A stretch of 64,000 bases of DNA from Legionella nagasakiensis (GCF_900639915.1 NZ_CAAAID010000001.1:1-64000), one strand, 5' to 3'; shown: positions 50,513-61,900, counted from the stretch's first letter. Notes: a model not told the origin generated them from the letters alone. Program-made: numbers and translations.

Positions 50513-51459
50513 TCAGGTGGAAAAGCTCGCGTGGGGAGCCTCTTCGGCTTCTGTCGCTAATCTTGTTTCTTCTTCCAAACGAGCTAGTGCTTTTTTCGCA
50601 AAGCGAGTTTGTTTTTCTCCATAACTTTCTGGCTCGACGAAGTATCGAAAAGGGTCACTGGCAACCAGTTCTCTTGCCTGGCAAGGCTTATAAAATGTCG
50701 TGGCTTTCGTCTCAGGCGTTAGTTCCAGCACACAATGCCTATTAATAAAAGAAGGAGTATAGGCATGGTCACAATATAACGCTTCCTCATAAGCTTCGAC
50801 GACGGCCCCATTTTGATATAAAACAGCGGCATCTTCAGGGTTGACATAAATCGGTGTGTAAGTATCGTCGTCTGTTTTTCTATAAACATTGGATACTTTT
50901 GCACATGCATTCTGTCCTACAAATCCTATTATCTTTTTTTCAGGAAGCAAAAAGCTTAACATCCTGGCTGGTGAGTTAAAATAAATGGAGCTTTCTGCAT
51001 TGTAATATTCATTCGCCGTAAAACAACCACTTAAAACAATATGATTAATCGTACTACCTGTGACTCTTTCTACCTGTCGGACAAATCGTGCAAAATTTAG
51101 CGTGGCCAATAATTCGGCGTTGGCACTTCTTGGGCCTGCAAATAGCCAACCAGGAGCGCCATGAGATTCAAGCCATAATGTAATTGATTCTGGTGGCTTT
51201 CCTCCTGTTCTGATAGCGATTTGTAGTTGTTCCTCATTCGCTAAGCCGTCGATTGAATCTGGGAAAGGCAATTTTTTAGCAGTATTTATTTTTCCGTAGC
51301 CAAGTTCAGATACAAATTTGATAGCAGCATCAAAATCGACTGATGTTCCTACTTCATCGTCATGAGGGGAGTGTACAACGAGTGCGACTGGTTTTTTTTC
51401 CCCGTTAATCCTGCTGTTTTAGGATGTAGGATTTTGTAGATTTCTTTCCCCATGGTCAT
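50513..51459 (-). pseudogene. Clan CD (caspase-fold) cysteine protease-like gene, split by a frame break
   Basis: The main frame (50513-51271 and upstream to 51399) codes for a protein with the clan CD layout: a strand (KKPVALVVHSPHDDE), then ITLWLESHGAPGW (His-Gly) and NHIVLSGCFTANEYY (Cys after a hydrophobic strand, about 46 residues later). This frame has no ATG, GTG or usable TTG before a TAA at 51419-51421. A second frame from ATG 51459 (MTMGKEIYKIL) enters an A8 run (51392-51399) and stops at 51349-51351. One missing A, or a -1 shift at A_AAA_AAC, joins them into about 315 residues. Its protease activity and substrate are unknown. Confidence 0.7.
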
Positions 51460-51617
51460 TGTCCATCGTAAAATTAAAATTGATTCGGGCCTAAGTGTAT
51501 CTTGCTTTTCTTAAGTCAATATTAACTGACGTCCTTATTTTTAAGCATGATGAATATATTAATTGCTATTTGATTTATTTTTGATATTATTATTTTTTTA
51601 TTTCTTTTAGATTAATG

Positions 51618-52043
51618 ATGCTTGCTTCAAACAATAAAACTCCAAACCAGACTGATGTTTATCTTAGTGACGTATTGTTCTTTGTGCGTTATGTTCCCGA
51701 AGCTATGGCCTGCACAGTTAAACACGCTGCCATTGGTGCATTGTTGGGGTGGGGAATCAGTTATGCTTGTTCATCCAGTTTACAGGCCTTTGCTGCACAA
51801 CATCATGATGCCGTAGATATAACCAGGAATCATGTGCCTGATGGTGAGCAATTTCTTGGAATGTCGCGCCAAGCACAGTTCAACAAAGTGACTCCACCCA
51901 TTTCAGACATCCTGCCTTTCTATGCAAGTGGTGTAGGCGCTTGTGCCGGTTTTTTCTATGGATTAAATAAAAAGTATCGAGAATATCCTGAGCGACTAAG
52001 GCAGGAGCGAGAGTCAAGAGAGGCTTCGCTTCACATCGTCTGA
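51618..52043 (+). CDS. Putative two-helix membrane protein, unknown function
   Basis: About 141 residues. Two glycine/alanine-rich hydrophobic segments (AAIGALLGWGISYACSSSL near 38-57 and PFYASGVGACAGFFYGL near 98-115) flank a hydrophilic part, and a charged tail (YREYPERLRQERESRE) ends the protein. No family recognised and no clear ribosome site, so the gene is less sure than its neighbours. It is divergent from the caspase-fold gene and convergent with comF. Confidence 0.55.
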   Translation: MLASNNKTPNQTDVYLSDVLFFVRYVPEAMACTVKHAAIGALLGWGISYACSSSLQAFAAQHHDAVDITRNHVPDGEQFLGMSRQAQFNKVTPPISDILPFYASGVGACAGFFYGLNKKYREYPERLRQERESREASLHIV

Positions 52044-52103
52044 GTGGTTTCCTTATTTTTTTCATTCTTGCATAATGCTGGTCGCAAATGATTATGCTTG
52101 ATT

Positions 52104-52802
52104 TTATTCTGATGTTGCTCTGGCGCAACACCAAACATCGACATGAGCCGCTCCTTGTTTTTTTAAAACGCCTGCGAGTTCGTTAGCCGTACTGCCTGTT
52201 GTTAATAAATCATCCACTAGAGTAATATGACGATAACGAATAGTTTTTGTTGTAAAAGAACCACGTAAGTTTTGCCGTCTCTGTTTGCCATCAAGACCTG
52301 CTTGAGACGCTGTGTTTCGTATTTTTTTACAGAGAAATAACTCATAAGGGAGCCTTAGATGAGCAGCGAGGTATTTTGTGAGCTCGTTTGCTTGGTTGTA
52401 ACCTCTTTCTCGCAGTCGGCGGGGATGCATGGGAACAGGAATCAGGCATTGGGTGTTATGTAGGTCAGGGAGATTGTTTAACATTAAATCCGCGATGAAC
52501 GCATTTAGATAAAGTCCCTCATAATATTTAAATTCATGCAATAACGTTCGCAGTGGTTCCTCAAAACGATAGCTGGCAATGACTCGATCAAATTTGGGTT
52601 TTTTTCGAATGCACTGACCACAGAGTAAAAATTTATCATCTAGCAATGGCATGGCGCAGATATGGCAGGCGGGACCTAAGGGAATAAAAAGTTCTAGGCA
52701 AGACTCGCAGATTGCTCTACGGTTTTGATGATACTGATTACATAATGAGCAAATAGAAGGTGGTCTTAGTATTTGTGCTATACTTATTTTTTTCTGACTC
52801 AT
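52104..52802 (-). CDS. comF: ComF-family phosphoribosyltransferase-like protein
   Basis: 232 residues. An N-terminal cysteine cluster (CSLC, CESC, CHIC, CGQC) suggests zinc binding. A PRTase domain follows with LIPVPMHPRRLRERGYNQAN and the PRPP loop HITLVDDLLTTGST. ComF proteins are needed for DNA uptake in several competent bacteria, and Legionella is naturally competent. Divergent from bioC, a common pairing. Confidence 0.93.
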   Translation of the reverse strand: MSQKKISIAQILRPPSICSLCNQYHQNRRAICESCLELFIPLGPACHICAMPLLDDKFLLCGQCIRKKPKFDRVIASYRFEEPLRTLLHEFKYYEGLYLNAFIADLMLNNLPDLHNTQCLIPVPMHPRRLRERGYNQANELTKYLAAHLRLPYELFLCKKIRNTASQAGLDGKQRRQNLRGSFTTKTIRYRHITLVDDLLTTGSTANELAGVLKKQGAAHVDVWCCARATSE

Positions 52803-52909
52803 GCGAGTTCATCCTTGATTGGCTTTTATCATAGCTCAGAAAATCCATGACATTGCTACGTATAGCAGATATATAAGTACAAAGCACACCAAATATCCAT
52901 TAATACATC

Positions 52910-53770
52910 ATGAATTTGAAATCCGAAATTTGCAATGCATTTAACATTCATGCAACAGAATATGAGCAGGCTGCCAAGATACAGCTAGAAATTGGCGAGC
53001 GCCTTTTTGAGCGATTACACTATTTGAAAATTACTCCGCGCTATGTTCTTGATTTAGGTTGTGGAACCGGGGTTTTTACTCAGCGTTTAAGAAAGCAATA
53101 TCCACAAGCACAAGTAATAGGGTTTGATTTAGCTTACGCGATGCTAATGCAGGCAAAGTCGAAGCAGAAATGGCGGAAAAAATGGCCATTAGTGAATGGA
53201 GATATGATGGCCATGCCTTTCGTTTCTGGATTTTTTGATTTGGTCTTTGCTAATCAAGTGTTACATTGGGCGCAACCTCTATCCTCTGTTATTGGTGAAT
53301 TAAATCGGGTTATGAATTCACAGGGATGTTTGATGTTTTCTACTTTAGGCCCTGATACGTTTCAAGAACTAAGATATTCTTGGGCTAAAGTGAATCAATA
53401 TGCTCATACTAATGAATTTTTAGATATGCATGATCTTGGTGACTGTTTGCTGACCGAACAGTTCATTGATCCAGTGGTCGACATGGAGATGCTGACGGCA
53501 CATTATACGTCTTTATCTCGTCTTGTTAGAAGCCTTAAATCTCAAGGGGTACGTAATATTAATCAGGCACGGAATCAAGGTTTGACTGGTCGACATGCGT
53601 GGCATAAATTTGAAGAGGCTTTTAGCGCTTTACGGACGGAAACTGGCAAATTTCCATTAACTTACGAGATTGTGTACGGTCATGCATGGAAGGGAGCACA
53701 ACGACGTATGGATAATGGAGTAGAAACCACATTCTCTGTGGAGCGATTGCGAAAGACTGTAAAAAAATAA
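52910..53770 (+). CDS. bioC: Malonyl-ACP O-methyltransferase BioC
   Basis: 286 residues. An N-terminal helix (AFNIHATEYEQAAKIQLEIG) is typical of BioC. SAM motif YVLDLGCGTGVFTQRL and FDLVFANQVLHWAQPL follow, then the family block FSTLGPDTFQELR. It masks the malonyl carboxylate so that fatty acid synthesis can build the pimeloyl precursor of biotin. Biotin supply matters for AccB and the carboxyltransferase encoded elsewhere in the window. Confidence 0.93.
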   Translation: MNLKSEICNAFNIHATEYEQAAKIQLEIGERLFERLHYLKITPRYVLDLGCGTGVFTQRLRKQYPQAQVIGFDLAYAMLMQAKSKQKWRKKWPLVNGDMMAMPFVSGFFDLVFANQVLHWAQPLSSVIGELNRVMNSQGCLMFSTLGPDTFQELRYSWAKVNQYAHTNEFLDMHDLGDCLLTEQFIDPVVDMEMLTAHYTSLSRLVRSLKSQGVRNINQARNQGLTGRHAWHKFEEAFSALRTETGKFPLTYEIVYGHAWKGAQRRMDNGVETTFSVERLRKTVKK

Positions 53771-53830
53771 TATTTGTAGCACTTTGATCTCATGACGACA
53801 CGTTCTAAGGTGCTCAGTTGAGGAGAAAGT

Positions 53831-54649
53831 ATGGAATTTGTCAGCCGTTACACATCACATCAACCTGACGATCAGGGCATGGTGCAATATTCGGCCGCAG
53901 AGCATCGTATTTGGCGCCTGTTATTCGACCGACAATGCAAATTGCTGGCAGGGCGGGCATGCAATGAATTTTTAAATGGATTAAAAAGTCTTGCCCTCAC
54001 TGCAGACTCTATTCCGCAGCTACCCACGCTGACTCAGCGTTTGCAGGCATTGACTGGATGGCAAGTTGTTCCAGTTGCCGCTTTAATTTCCGCTCGTGAA
54101 TTTTTTGAATTATTAGCGAGACGCCAGTTTCCAGCAGCGACTTTTATTCGGGTTGAAGAGGAGCTGGATTATGTGAAAGAACCAGATATTTTTCATGAAC
54201 TTTATGGTCATTGTCCGATGCTGACTGATCCGGTATACGCTGATTTTATGCATGATTATGCCAAAACAGTGTTGCAGTTTCCCGAAGAGGATTGGCCGCT
54301 TTTGCAACGGTTATTTTGGTTTACAGTGGAGTTTGGTTTGATTAAGACTGCCCAAGGCATTAGAGCCTATGGAGGGGGTATATTATCTTCGATTAGTGAA
54401 ACCGTTTATAGTGTTGAAAGTGATACAGCCATGCGGGTCTTATTTGAACCGGTTGCCGCATTCCGGATGCCTTATCGAATCGATAGGCTTCAACCCGTTT
54501 ATTTTGTGATTGATGACTATCAACAACTTTATGACTTCGTTAAATCCGATGTGGGTAAATTACTTCAACGTGCGCGTGAACTAGGTGAATATCCTCCCTT
54601 TTTTCCAGTTAATAAAGATAATCCGAATATTCATATTCATGCCTGTTAG
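53831..54649 (+). CDS. phhA: Phenylalanine 4-monooxygenase
   Basis: 272-residue pterin-dependent, non-haem iron enzyme converting phenylalanine to tyrosine. Iron ligands are seen in PDIFHELYGHCPMLTDP (two His) and FWFTVEFGLIKT (Glu). Good ribosome site GAGGAG. In L. pneumophila PhhA feeds tyrosine into pyomelanin formation and helps growth on low tyrosine. It lies just upstream of letA. Confidence 0.96.
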   Translation: MEFVSRYTSHQPDDQGMVQYSAAEHRIWRLLFDRQCKLLAGRACNEFLNGLKSLALTADSIPQLPTLTQRLQALTGWQVVPVAALISAREFFELLARRQFPAATFIRVEEELDYVKEPDIFHELYGHCPMLTDPVYADFMHDYAKTVLQFPEEDWPLLQRLFWFTVEFGLIKTAQGIRAYGGGILSSISETVYSVESDTAMRVLFEPVAAFRMPYRIDRLQPVYFVIDDYQQLYDFVKSDVGKLLQRARELGEYPPFFPVNKDNPNIHIHAC

Positions 54650-54810
54650 AGCGTTCAATCATTATTCGTTTTGTGTCGTAAGAGCAAAGATTAATAGGTT
54701 CCTGTACTTTGGATATGAGCATTATATTCGCTACCATTGTAATGAATGGTTACTCTTGTTAATATTTCTGCACCTTTTGTGTTCATTGACTGTTCTGTCA
54801 GGAGCATCAC

Positions 54811-55470
54811 TTGATAAAAGTACTCATTGTTGATGACCATGCTTTGGTGAGAATGGGTATTCGACGATTACTGGAAGATCTGCCCGACGTAGACGTTGTC
54901 GGTGAAGCTGAAAGTGGTGAAATTGCTTTAGTATTGGTGAAAACACAGAAACCGGATGTTGTATTGCTCGATATGAAAATGCCTGGCATCGATGGTTGGG
55001 AAGTCACTAGGCGTCTTAAGAAATCCAATCCTCAGGTGAAGGTTATTGCGGTAACGGCAATGTGCGCTGAGCCATTACCCACGCGAGTATTGCAATTGGG
55101 TGCCATGGGATATTTGACTAAGGAATCAGGTGCGGAAGAAATGGCTGCAGCAATCCGGAAGGTGTACAAAGGTGAAAAATATCTAAGTGCTGAAATTGCC
55201 CAGAAAATGGCGATTAATAGTCTGCAGGCTCATCAGGAATCTCCGTTTGATTTGCTGTCTGAGCGAGAAATGCAGGTTATGTTAATGATAACAAGTGGTA
55301 TGACAGTTCAAGATATTGCTGATCGGTTATTTCTAAGCAGTAAGACGATTAATGGTTATCGTTACCGTATCTTTGAAAAGTTGATGATAAAAAATGATGT
55401 TGAACTCACTTATCTGGCGATGAAACATCGAGTCATAGAACAACCAGACGATTCGTTAAAGGATAATTAA
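54811..55470 (+). CDS. letA: Response regulator LetA (GacA/UvrY family)
   Basis: 219 residues: a receiver domain with the acidic pocket (VDDH), phosphorylated Asp54 (VVLLDMKMPG) and Lys in MGYLTKES, then a LuxR-type HTH (LSEREMQVMLMITSG, DIADRLFLSSKTINGYRYRI). The start is TTG 54811, with GGAG six bases upstream. E. coli uvrY also uses TTG. With sensor LetS it activates small RNAs that titrate CsrA and so triggers the transmissive phase. The sensor is not in the window. uvrC follows, as in the gacA-uvrC pair. Confidence 0.95.
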   Translation: MIKVLIVDDHALVRMGIRRLLEDLPDVDVVGEAESGEIALVLVKTQKPDVVLLDMKMPGIDGWEVTRRLKKSNPQVKVIAVTAMCAEPLPTRVLQLGAMGYLTKESGAEEMAAAIRKVYKGEKYLSAEIAQKMAINSLQAHQESPFDLLSEREMQVMLMITSGMTVQDIADRLFLSSKTINGYRYRIFEKLMIKNDVELTYLAMKHRVIEQPDDSLKDN

Positions 55471-55612
55471 TTATTCTATGTGTCAGGATGAGATTATTCA
55501 TTTATCCCTTAGGCTGCATGGGTCTATTAAATAAAACTATCTTCGAATATGGAATTCATACAAAGCTGATTATTTTAGACGTATACTTTAAATAATGATC
55601 TAAAAAGGTTAA

Positions 55613-57484
55613 ATGTGCTACGCTTTTATGAATAATCCCCCCTCACCGCATCATTTAAAGAATTTTCTTGCTCATTTGACAACCGAGCCAGGTGTTTATC
55701 GGATGCTTGATGCCGAAGGAAATGTGCTTTACGTTGGCAAAGCTGGCAATATAAAAAAACGAGTCAGTCATTATTTCAGTAAAGCAAATACGGGTGCAAA
55801 AACCCGTTCTCTGGTTAATCAGATAGCGGCAATAGAAGTCAGTATCACGCGTAGTGAAACGGAAGCATTTCTTCTTGAAAGCAGTTTAATTAAATCATTG
55901 CGCCCTAAATACAATGTGTTACTACGTGACGATAAATCGTATCCATTTCTCCATGTCACTGGTCAACATGATTATCCGCGCATGGAAATTATGCGCTGTA
56001 AAAATAAGCCCAAGAAAGGTGATTTTTTTGGCCCATATCCCAGTGTGACGGCGGTAAAAGAAACATTAAGTACCATCCAGAAAGTATTCAAAATCCGTAA
56101 TTGCAGCGACAGCACCTTTAATAATCGTACACGGCCTTGTCTACAATATCAAATTAAACGGTGCAGCGCACCCTGTGTGGCTTATATATCCGAACGTGAA
56201 TACCGACAATCGGTGGTTGATGCAATGCACTTTTTACAAGGTAGAAGGCGAGATATGCTTATCGAGCTGGAAAGCCGCATGGAAGAGGCTGCGAATCGCC
56301 TCGAATTTGAAGAAGCAGCTCGGCTTAGAGATCAAATTAAGAATCTGAGATTGGTACAGGAACAACAAGGCATGGTGCAATTGCAAGGTGAGGCGGATGT
56401 GATTGTCCTTGAAGCGCATCCTGGATTCGCATGCATTCAATGGGTGTCTGTGCGAGATGGCCAAATCATTGGTAGTCAGAGTTTTTTCCCTTCTGTACCT
56501 GAGCAGGCCCTAGAGGGTGAATATGAAGAAGCCGATTTATGGCAACAAGTTTTCACTGCGTTTATAACTCATTTCTATGTTGGTACGCCAGAAAGAATTC
56601 CTTCACTGATTCTGACAAATCATAAAATTCATGATCAACAAGCTCTGCAAACTTTGTTGAGCTCATTACGTGGTAAAGTATGCCGAATTCAGAGTAGACC
56701 GCGAGGAATAAAAGCTCGTTGGGTAGATTTTGCTTGCAACAATTTAGGAGTGGCTATCATGGAGAGAGCTGCTTCTGCCACGATGATGGCCAAACGATAT
56801 GAAGCGTTACAGACAGTATTGAATATGTCCACGAACATTATTCGTATGGAATGTTTTGATGTGAGTCATACGCAAGGTGAAGCCACGGTTGCGTCTTGTG
56901 TTGTTTTTGATATAAATGGTCCATGTAAAAGCGAGTATCGCCGTTTCAATATAACAGGTATTCCTCCTGGTGATGACTACAAGGCATTGGAGCAGGCTAT
57001 TCGTCGACGATTCAAAAAATTGGTGGCTGAACAAGCTCTGCCAAGCGTCTTGATTGTTGATGGTGGTAAGGGTCAAGTCACTGTAGCGGTGCGTGTCCTT
57101 CATGAGTTAAATATAAAAGACGTAAAATTATTGGGGGTCGCTAAAGAGCCATCACGCAAGGCAGGTTGGGAACAAATTATTCTTGCAGATGAATCGCAGG
57201 AAATGGTTTTATCACCTGATTCTCCAGCATTACATTTAATCCAATACATTCGTGATGAAGCACATCGTTTTGCTATTATGCTTCATCGCAAAAAAAGACA
57301 AAAAGCGGGTTTTGCCTCATCACTGGAGTCCATCGCTGGAATTGGTGACAAACGTCGTCAGGCTTTACTAAGACGATTTGGCGGCCTGCGTGAATTAGCC
57401 AGAGCACCCATTGATGAAATAGTCAAAGTGCAGGGAATCAGTGAAAGCCTTGCGACACGTATCTATCAGCATTTCCATTCTTAA
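55613..57484 (+). CDS. uvrC: Excinuclease ABC subunit C
   Basis: 623-residue nucleotide-excision repair nuclease making the 3' and 5' incisions. The GIY-YIG domain ([18 protein letters not shown]) is at about 28-45. A UVR segment ([16 protein letters not shown]), the RNase H-like UvrC domain ([30 protein letters not shown]) and tandem HhH motifs ([20 protein letters not shown]) follow. ATG 55613 has AAGG before it, and [10 protein letters not shown] (55628) is a possible alternative. Confidence 0.97.
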   Translation: MCYAFMNNPPSPHHLKNFLAHLTTEPGVYRMLDAEGNVLYVGKAGNIKKRVSHYFSKANTGAKTRSLVNQIAAIEVSITRSETEAFLLESSLIKSLRPKYNVLLRDDKSYPFLHVTGQHDYPRMEIMRCKNKPKKGDFFGPYPSVTAVKETLSTIQKVFKIRNCSDSTFNNRTRPCLQYQIKRCSAPCVAYISEREYRQSVVDAMHFLQGRRRDMLIELESRMEEAANRLEFEEAARLRDQIKNLRLVQEQQGMVQLQGEADVIVLEAHPGFACIQWVSVRDGQIIGSQSFFPSVPEQALEGEYEEADLWQQVFTAFITHFYVGTPERIPSLILTNHKIHDQQALQTLLSSLRGKVCRIQSRPRGIKARWVDFACNNLGVAIMERAASATMMAKRYEALQTVLNMSTNIIRMECFDVSHTQGEATVASCVVFDINGPCKSEYRRFNITGIPPGDDYKALEQAIRRRFKKLVAEQALPSVLIVDGGKGQVTVAVRVLHELNIKDVKLLGVAKEPSRKAGWEQIILADESQEMVLSPDSPALHLIQYIRDEAHRFAIMLHRKKRQKAGFASSLESIAGIGDKRRQALLRRFGGLRELARAPIDEIVKVQGISESLATRIYQHFHS

Positions 57485-57606
57485 ATATTTTTACTTTAAT
57501 CACTGAATTTAGCTAAACTTTTTCTGGAAACAGACGAAAATAAAGGTATGAACAACCTCATTATAGAGAAATTTCCTTGTATGAATGACAGAGAGGGAAT
57601 TAGATC

Positions 57607-58347
57607 ATGAACAAGAAAAAACTGGTCGTTGCAACAATGTTAACGTTTGTGGCGGTGGTTGCAAACTCAGCAGATAAGCCGCTTTATTATGGCACAGCGC
57701 TTTGCCAATATCCTCAATACGAATGCATTAAAGTAGGCCGCGGCCAAAGCTGGGAAAAGTTATTTCCTGATGAAACGCAACGTGATTTGGTTCAGCGACT
57801 TAATCGCAGTTACAATTATTTATGGCCTGGAAAGGAAATTGTTGTTCCCAAGAATCTTGATAAAGTCACCTTATTTGATCTGTCGCCTTTTCCACTAAAA
57901 ATTCATCCACAAGAGAAAGTTAAACAAATTATTGTTGATCAGGATAAACTGGCTTGGGGCGCTTATGATGAAGATGGCCGGCTCGTTAAATGGGGCCCTA
58001 TTTCTTCCGGCAGTGATAAATGTTCAGATAACAGCAGCCCAACTTGTCGGACTAAAACCGGTATCTATCGAATTTTTAGCAAGGAAAATGAACGCTGCAA
58101 ATCAAATGTTTTTCCCATAGGACGCGGTGGGGCGAAAATGCCTTATTGCATGTATTTTCATAAAGGACTTGCCTTGCATGGCTCTGATGACATTCCAGGC
58201 TACCGCGCCAGTCATGGTTGTGTTCGGATGTTTACCAGAGATGCAAAATGGTTGAATCAAGAATTTGTAGAATTGTCGAGTGAACGTAATGAATTTTTAG
58301 GAACAAAAGTTGTAGTACGTCCAATCACTGGTGCTGGGAAACAATAA
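57607..58347 (+). CDS. enhA: EnhA, L,D-transpeptidase (YkuD) family exported protein
   Basis: 246 residues with a signal peptide (MNKKKLVVATMLTFVAVVAN) and a LysM-like N-terminal half (IKVGRGQSWEKLF and WPGKEIVVPKN). The YkuD domain has active-site Cys205 (ALHGSDDIPG, then YRASHGCVRMF). It would cross-link or modify peptidoglycan in the periplasm. First gene of enhABC, found in L. pneumophila as promoting host-cell entry. The stop overlaps the enhB ATG by one base. Confidence 0.9.
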   Translation: MNKKKLVVATMLTFVAVVANSADKPLYYGTALCQYPQYECIKVGRGQSWEKLFPDETQRDLVQRLNRSYNYLWPGKEIVVPKNLDKVTLFDLSPFPLKIHPQEKVKQIIVDQDKLAWGAYDEDGRLVKWGPISSGSDKCSDNSSPTCRTKTGIYRIFSKENERCKSNVFPIGRGGAKMPYCMYFHKGLALHGSDDIPGYRASHGCVRMFTRDAKWLNQEFVELSSERNEFLGTKVVVRPITGAGKQ

Positions 58348-58883
58348 TGAACATAACTTCGATAATGAAACTAAATTTTTTACAAATGGCCTCCATTATT
58401 TTATTAATGGCTGGGGTAATCTCGGCTAATGCTTCTTCTAAAGAGAAAGACGAATCTAAGAATCCCTTGGGATGTCGCGATGTTGGTTATCAGTTCCAAC
58501 TAAAAATACTGGATATTTTTCCGGCCGAGGCAGGTGAGCGAAATTCATTGTACTTTATCTTTAATAAATTGGATAAGCCGATTAATCTTTATCAGATGCG
58601 TAATTTGGAAAGCTCACGTAGTGTTTATTTGAATCATGTGATTCGGCCTAAGCAATGGGCAGTATTGTCGACTTGTGAAAAACAACTTAAATACATTTGT
58701 ACTGTTGATGATAGTAAATCACAATACGGTAAGATAGTGGATTGCGAACAAAGTGTACAAGTGTGTGAATACGCTCGAGTTAGATTCGGACTTAACAACC
58801 GGGGAAATCATTGGTTAGTGAACAGCAACACCAAAGGTGGGGCTGTGCGAGAAGTAGTGCATTACGGCATTATCCCGCAATAG
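58347..58883 (+). CDS. enhB: EnhB, exported protein of the enh locus
   Basis: 178 residues with a signal peptide (FLQMASIILLMAGVISANA). The mature part has six cysteines (GCRD, STCEK, KYICT, VDCEQ, QVCEY), which suggests disulfides in the periplasm, and ends REVVHYGIIPQ. No wider family recognised. It is identified by position between enhA (1-base overlap) and enhC, with a size that fits EnhB. Confidence 0.85.
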   Translation: MNITSIMKLNFLQMASIILLMAGVISANASSKEKDESKNPLGCRDVGYQFQLKILDIFPAEAGERNSLYFIFNKLDKPINLYQMRNLESSRSVYLNHVIRPKQWAVLSTCEKQLKYICTVDDSKSQYGKIVDCEQSVQVCEYARVRFGLNNRGNHWLVNSNTKGGAVREVVHYGIIPQ

Positions 58884-58943
58884 CACTAACGATAGATTGA
58901 TAAAAATGGCATTTTATCGTGGCACAATAATAAGGGGAATCAA

Positions 58944-61900
58944 ATGAAATCGCTTATGCCATGGTTTTGTCTGGTTGCTGCTACTGGGGCAGCATTTGCA
59001 AATGATGATTTGAATGCTTATCGTCAAGGTCATTATATGCAGGCTGCAATGAAGCTTGGTGATGCTTCCGGAAAGGATCCTGTGGTTGATTATTACATGG
59101 GTCGCATGCGTTTATATGGGTATGGCCAATTAAAAAATAATACATTGGCATTACGACATTTCAAACAGTCTGCTGAAAAAGGATTTCTGCCGGCACAAAA
59201 AATCATGGCTAATTATGCTTTGCTGGAAGAAGATAACCCTGAGCAGGCACTTTATTGGTTTAAAAAAGCAGCAGATGCTGGTGATACCCAGGCGCAAATG
59301 TATTGTGCTGCTGCCTACCTGTATGGTTTTGGGGCGAAAAAAAATCCTGGCATGGCTAGAAAGTACTATATTGATGCGGCAAAAAATGGCAATAGTATTG
59401 CTCAATTTACTTTGGCAGACTATTTTCTTGCAAGCCGTCATCCGAAAAATAAAAGCCTTGGCTTAATTTGGTTAAACAAGTCGGTTGAACAAGGTAATCC
59501 TGAGGCACAATTAAAACTTGGAGAATTATATGCAAGCGGCAATCAGGTTAGCCGTGATTTGGATAAGGCCAAGGAGCTCATTGAATTAGCGGCCGCTCAG
59601 GATTATCTGCCAGCATTCTACACGATGGGGAAAATGGCTTATCAGCAAAAGGATTTGATGCAGGCAAAAGAGTGGTATACCAAAGCGGCAGACCGCAACT
59701 ACATTCCAGCCCAAATTGCGCTGGCCAAATTATATTTGGAAAAAGACAGTCCTTTTCATGATGTTCATACCGGTTTTTTGTGGCTGCTAAAAGCCGCTCA
59801 AAACCATTCCACCGAAGCACAGCTTGCATTGGCCAAATTGTATGAAGAGGGAACGGTTGTAACGAAAGATGAGAATCTGGCAAAAGAATGGCGAGAAAAA
59901 GCCAAAGAGTCTGAAAAAGAAACGCCAGCGGATGTCAAAAGAAAAGTGGTTGCGTGGCTTAGTAACGGTAAGGCTTCCACGTTTGCGGCCAGCGGTTATC
60001 GTTTAGGAGGTATCTACAGTGCTTGGTATAATCCGGATGCATTAAAAGAAAATAATTACAATCAATCGCCGCAGATGATATCCATCGATCGCAATTCGCT
60101 TTATAAACCCAATTTCGTGATGGCTGAACCTAATGAGATTCTCATTAGTGAATATTATGATGCTTTGGCAGATTCTTCTGGCCAATTGGAATATTCAGAC
60201 ATTATCTTCCCTCGGTATCCAATGGGCCATAAGAACTATTTGGAATCAGGTGAGCCGCTTGTGCCTGATAGTCCGGTAATTGCTCAACAAGATAAACAAA
60301 TACTCTATCCTCTGAGTCATGAAGATAAGGCATTTGATGATATGGACTTTATGACGCTGGCAGATGCTAATAAAAATGATGATAAGAGTGTGTACGAGCG
60401 GCTCTATGGAAAAGCGATTTTGGGCAATTCTAATGCCCAGTTTATATTGGGTCAGATGTATGAGCATGGGATTGAAGTCAAACAAGATGTTCAGGAAGCG
60501 ATTAGATACTATCAATTGGCAGCAGCACAAAAAGATTTGCGTGCTGAATATAACCTGGGTCTTTTATATCTTGAGGGTAAAAAAATAGAGCCCAATTATC
60601 AACAAGGTTTATCCTGGTTAAGAGACGCGGCATTTAAAGGTAATGCACCGGCGCAATATGTGCTGGCTCGTCTGAATGAGCAGGGTTTCAGAGATTCAAA
60701 TGGTAAAGAAGTGATCAAACCTAATTGGGATGAGGCCGTTGCCATGTATTATCTTGCTGCCTCTAATGATTATGGTTCAGCCCAGTTTCGTCTGGCGGAA
60801 ATTCTCATTCGAGAAAAACATAAGGAAATGAGCGTTACTGAAAAAGCAAAAAGAAATCACCTGGTTAAGACTCTATATCAAGATGCAGTGGCCAGAGGGG
60901 TGAAACAAGCTGCTTTACCACTGGCTTTTTTCAATGCAATGGATAAGGATGTCAATAAGCAAACGGAAGCTTTTGATGTCGCAAAACTTGAGGCAGTCAA
61001 AGGAAACGGACAGGCGGCATTATTGCTGGGGATTATGTACGATCGCGGTATTGGTGCCGCAGTAAATCCCAGTGAGGCCATCTATTGGTATCAACAGGCT
61101 TCGATGAATCCAGTCAGTGCTTTTATTCTTGGAACTTATTATAGTCAGGGAAAAAATATTAGTGAGGATAGGGAAAAAGGAAAAGCGTTGCTGCAACAAT
61201 CTGCTGATGCTGGTTTTTCTTATGCTAATCTTAATCTGGCAGTCTTAAAGCAGCAATCGGGAGAAGCATTTTTATCAGAATTGGACACAGCTCGTGCCTT
61301 AGGAAACAGCACTGCAGGCTTACTGTTAGCCGATTACTATTTGTCGCTTGCTGATGATGATACGAAAATGAAACAGGCACGGGATATTTATCATCATTTT
61401 GCCGAAAATGGCGATAAACTGGCGCAGTTAAAATTGGCTTTTATGTATGAGCAGGGATTGGGTGGTCCGGTGGATGCGGTGAGTGCTAAGGATTGGTATA
61501 GCAAGGCTGTGGAGCAAAATCAGCCTGTTGCACAATATTTACTTGGACGGCTCTATCATCTTGGCAAATTAACACCCTATCCAGATTATACAGAAGCTAA
61601 AAAATGGTATGAAAGTGCCCAAATAAATTATCCGCCTGCTGCGGTTGCCGCAGGGTTTATTTATGACACAGTAGATGATGATTATCAGCAAGCCTTACAA
61701 AAATATGAGATTGCCGCTTCGCAGGGTGAACCCGTTGCTCAGTTTGACTTGGGATTAATTTATGAACAAGGCAAAGGACGTCCCATTGATTTTGAGAGAG
61801 CCAAGGAATTTTATATCCAGGCAGCAAATCAGGGACATACTCAGGCCATGGTGCAATTAGCTGGTTTGTACTTCAATGGGTTGGTGGGGCCGCGTGATGA

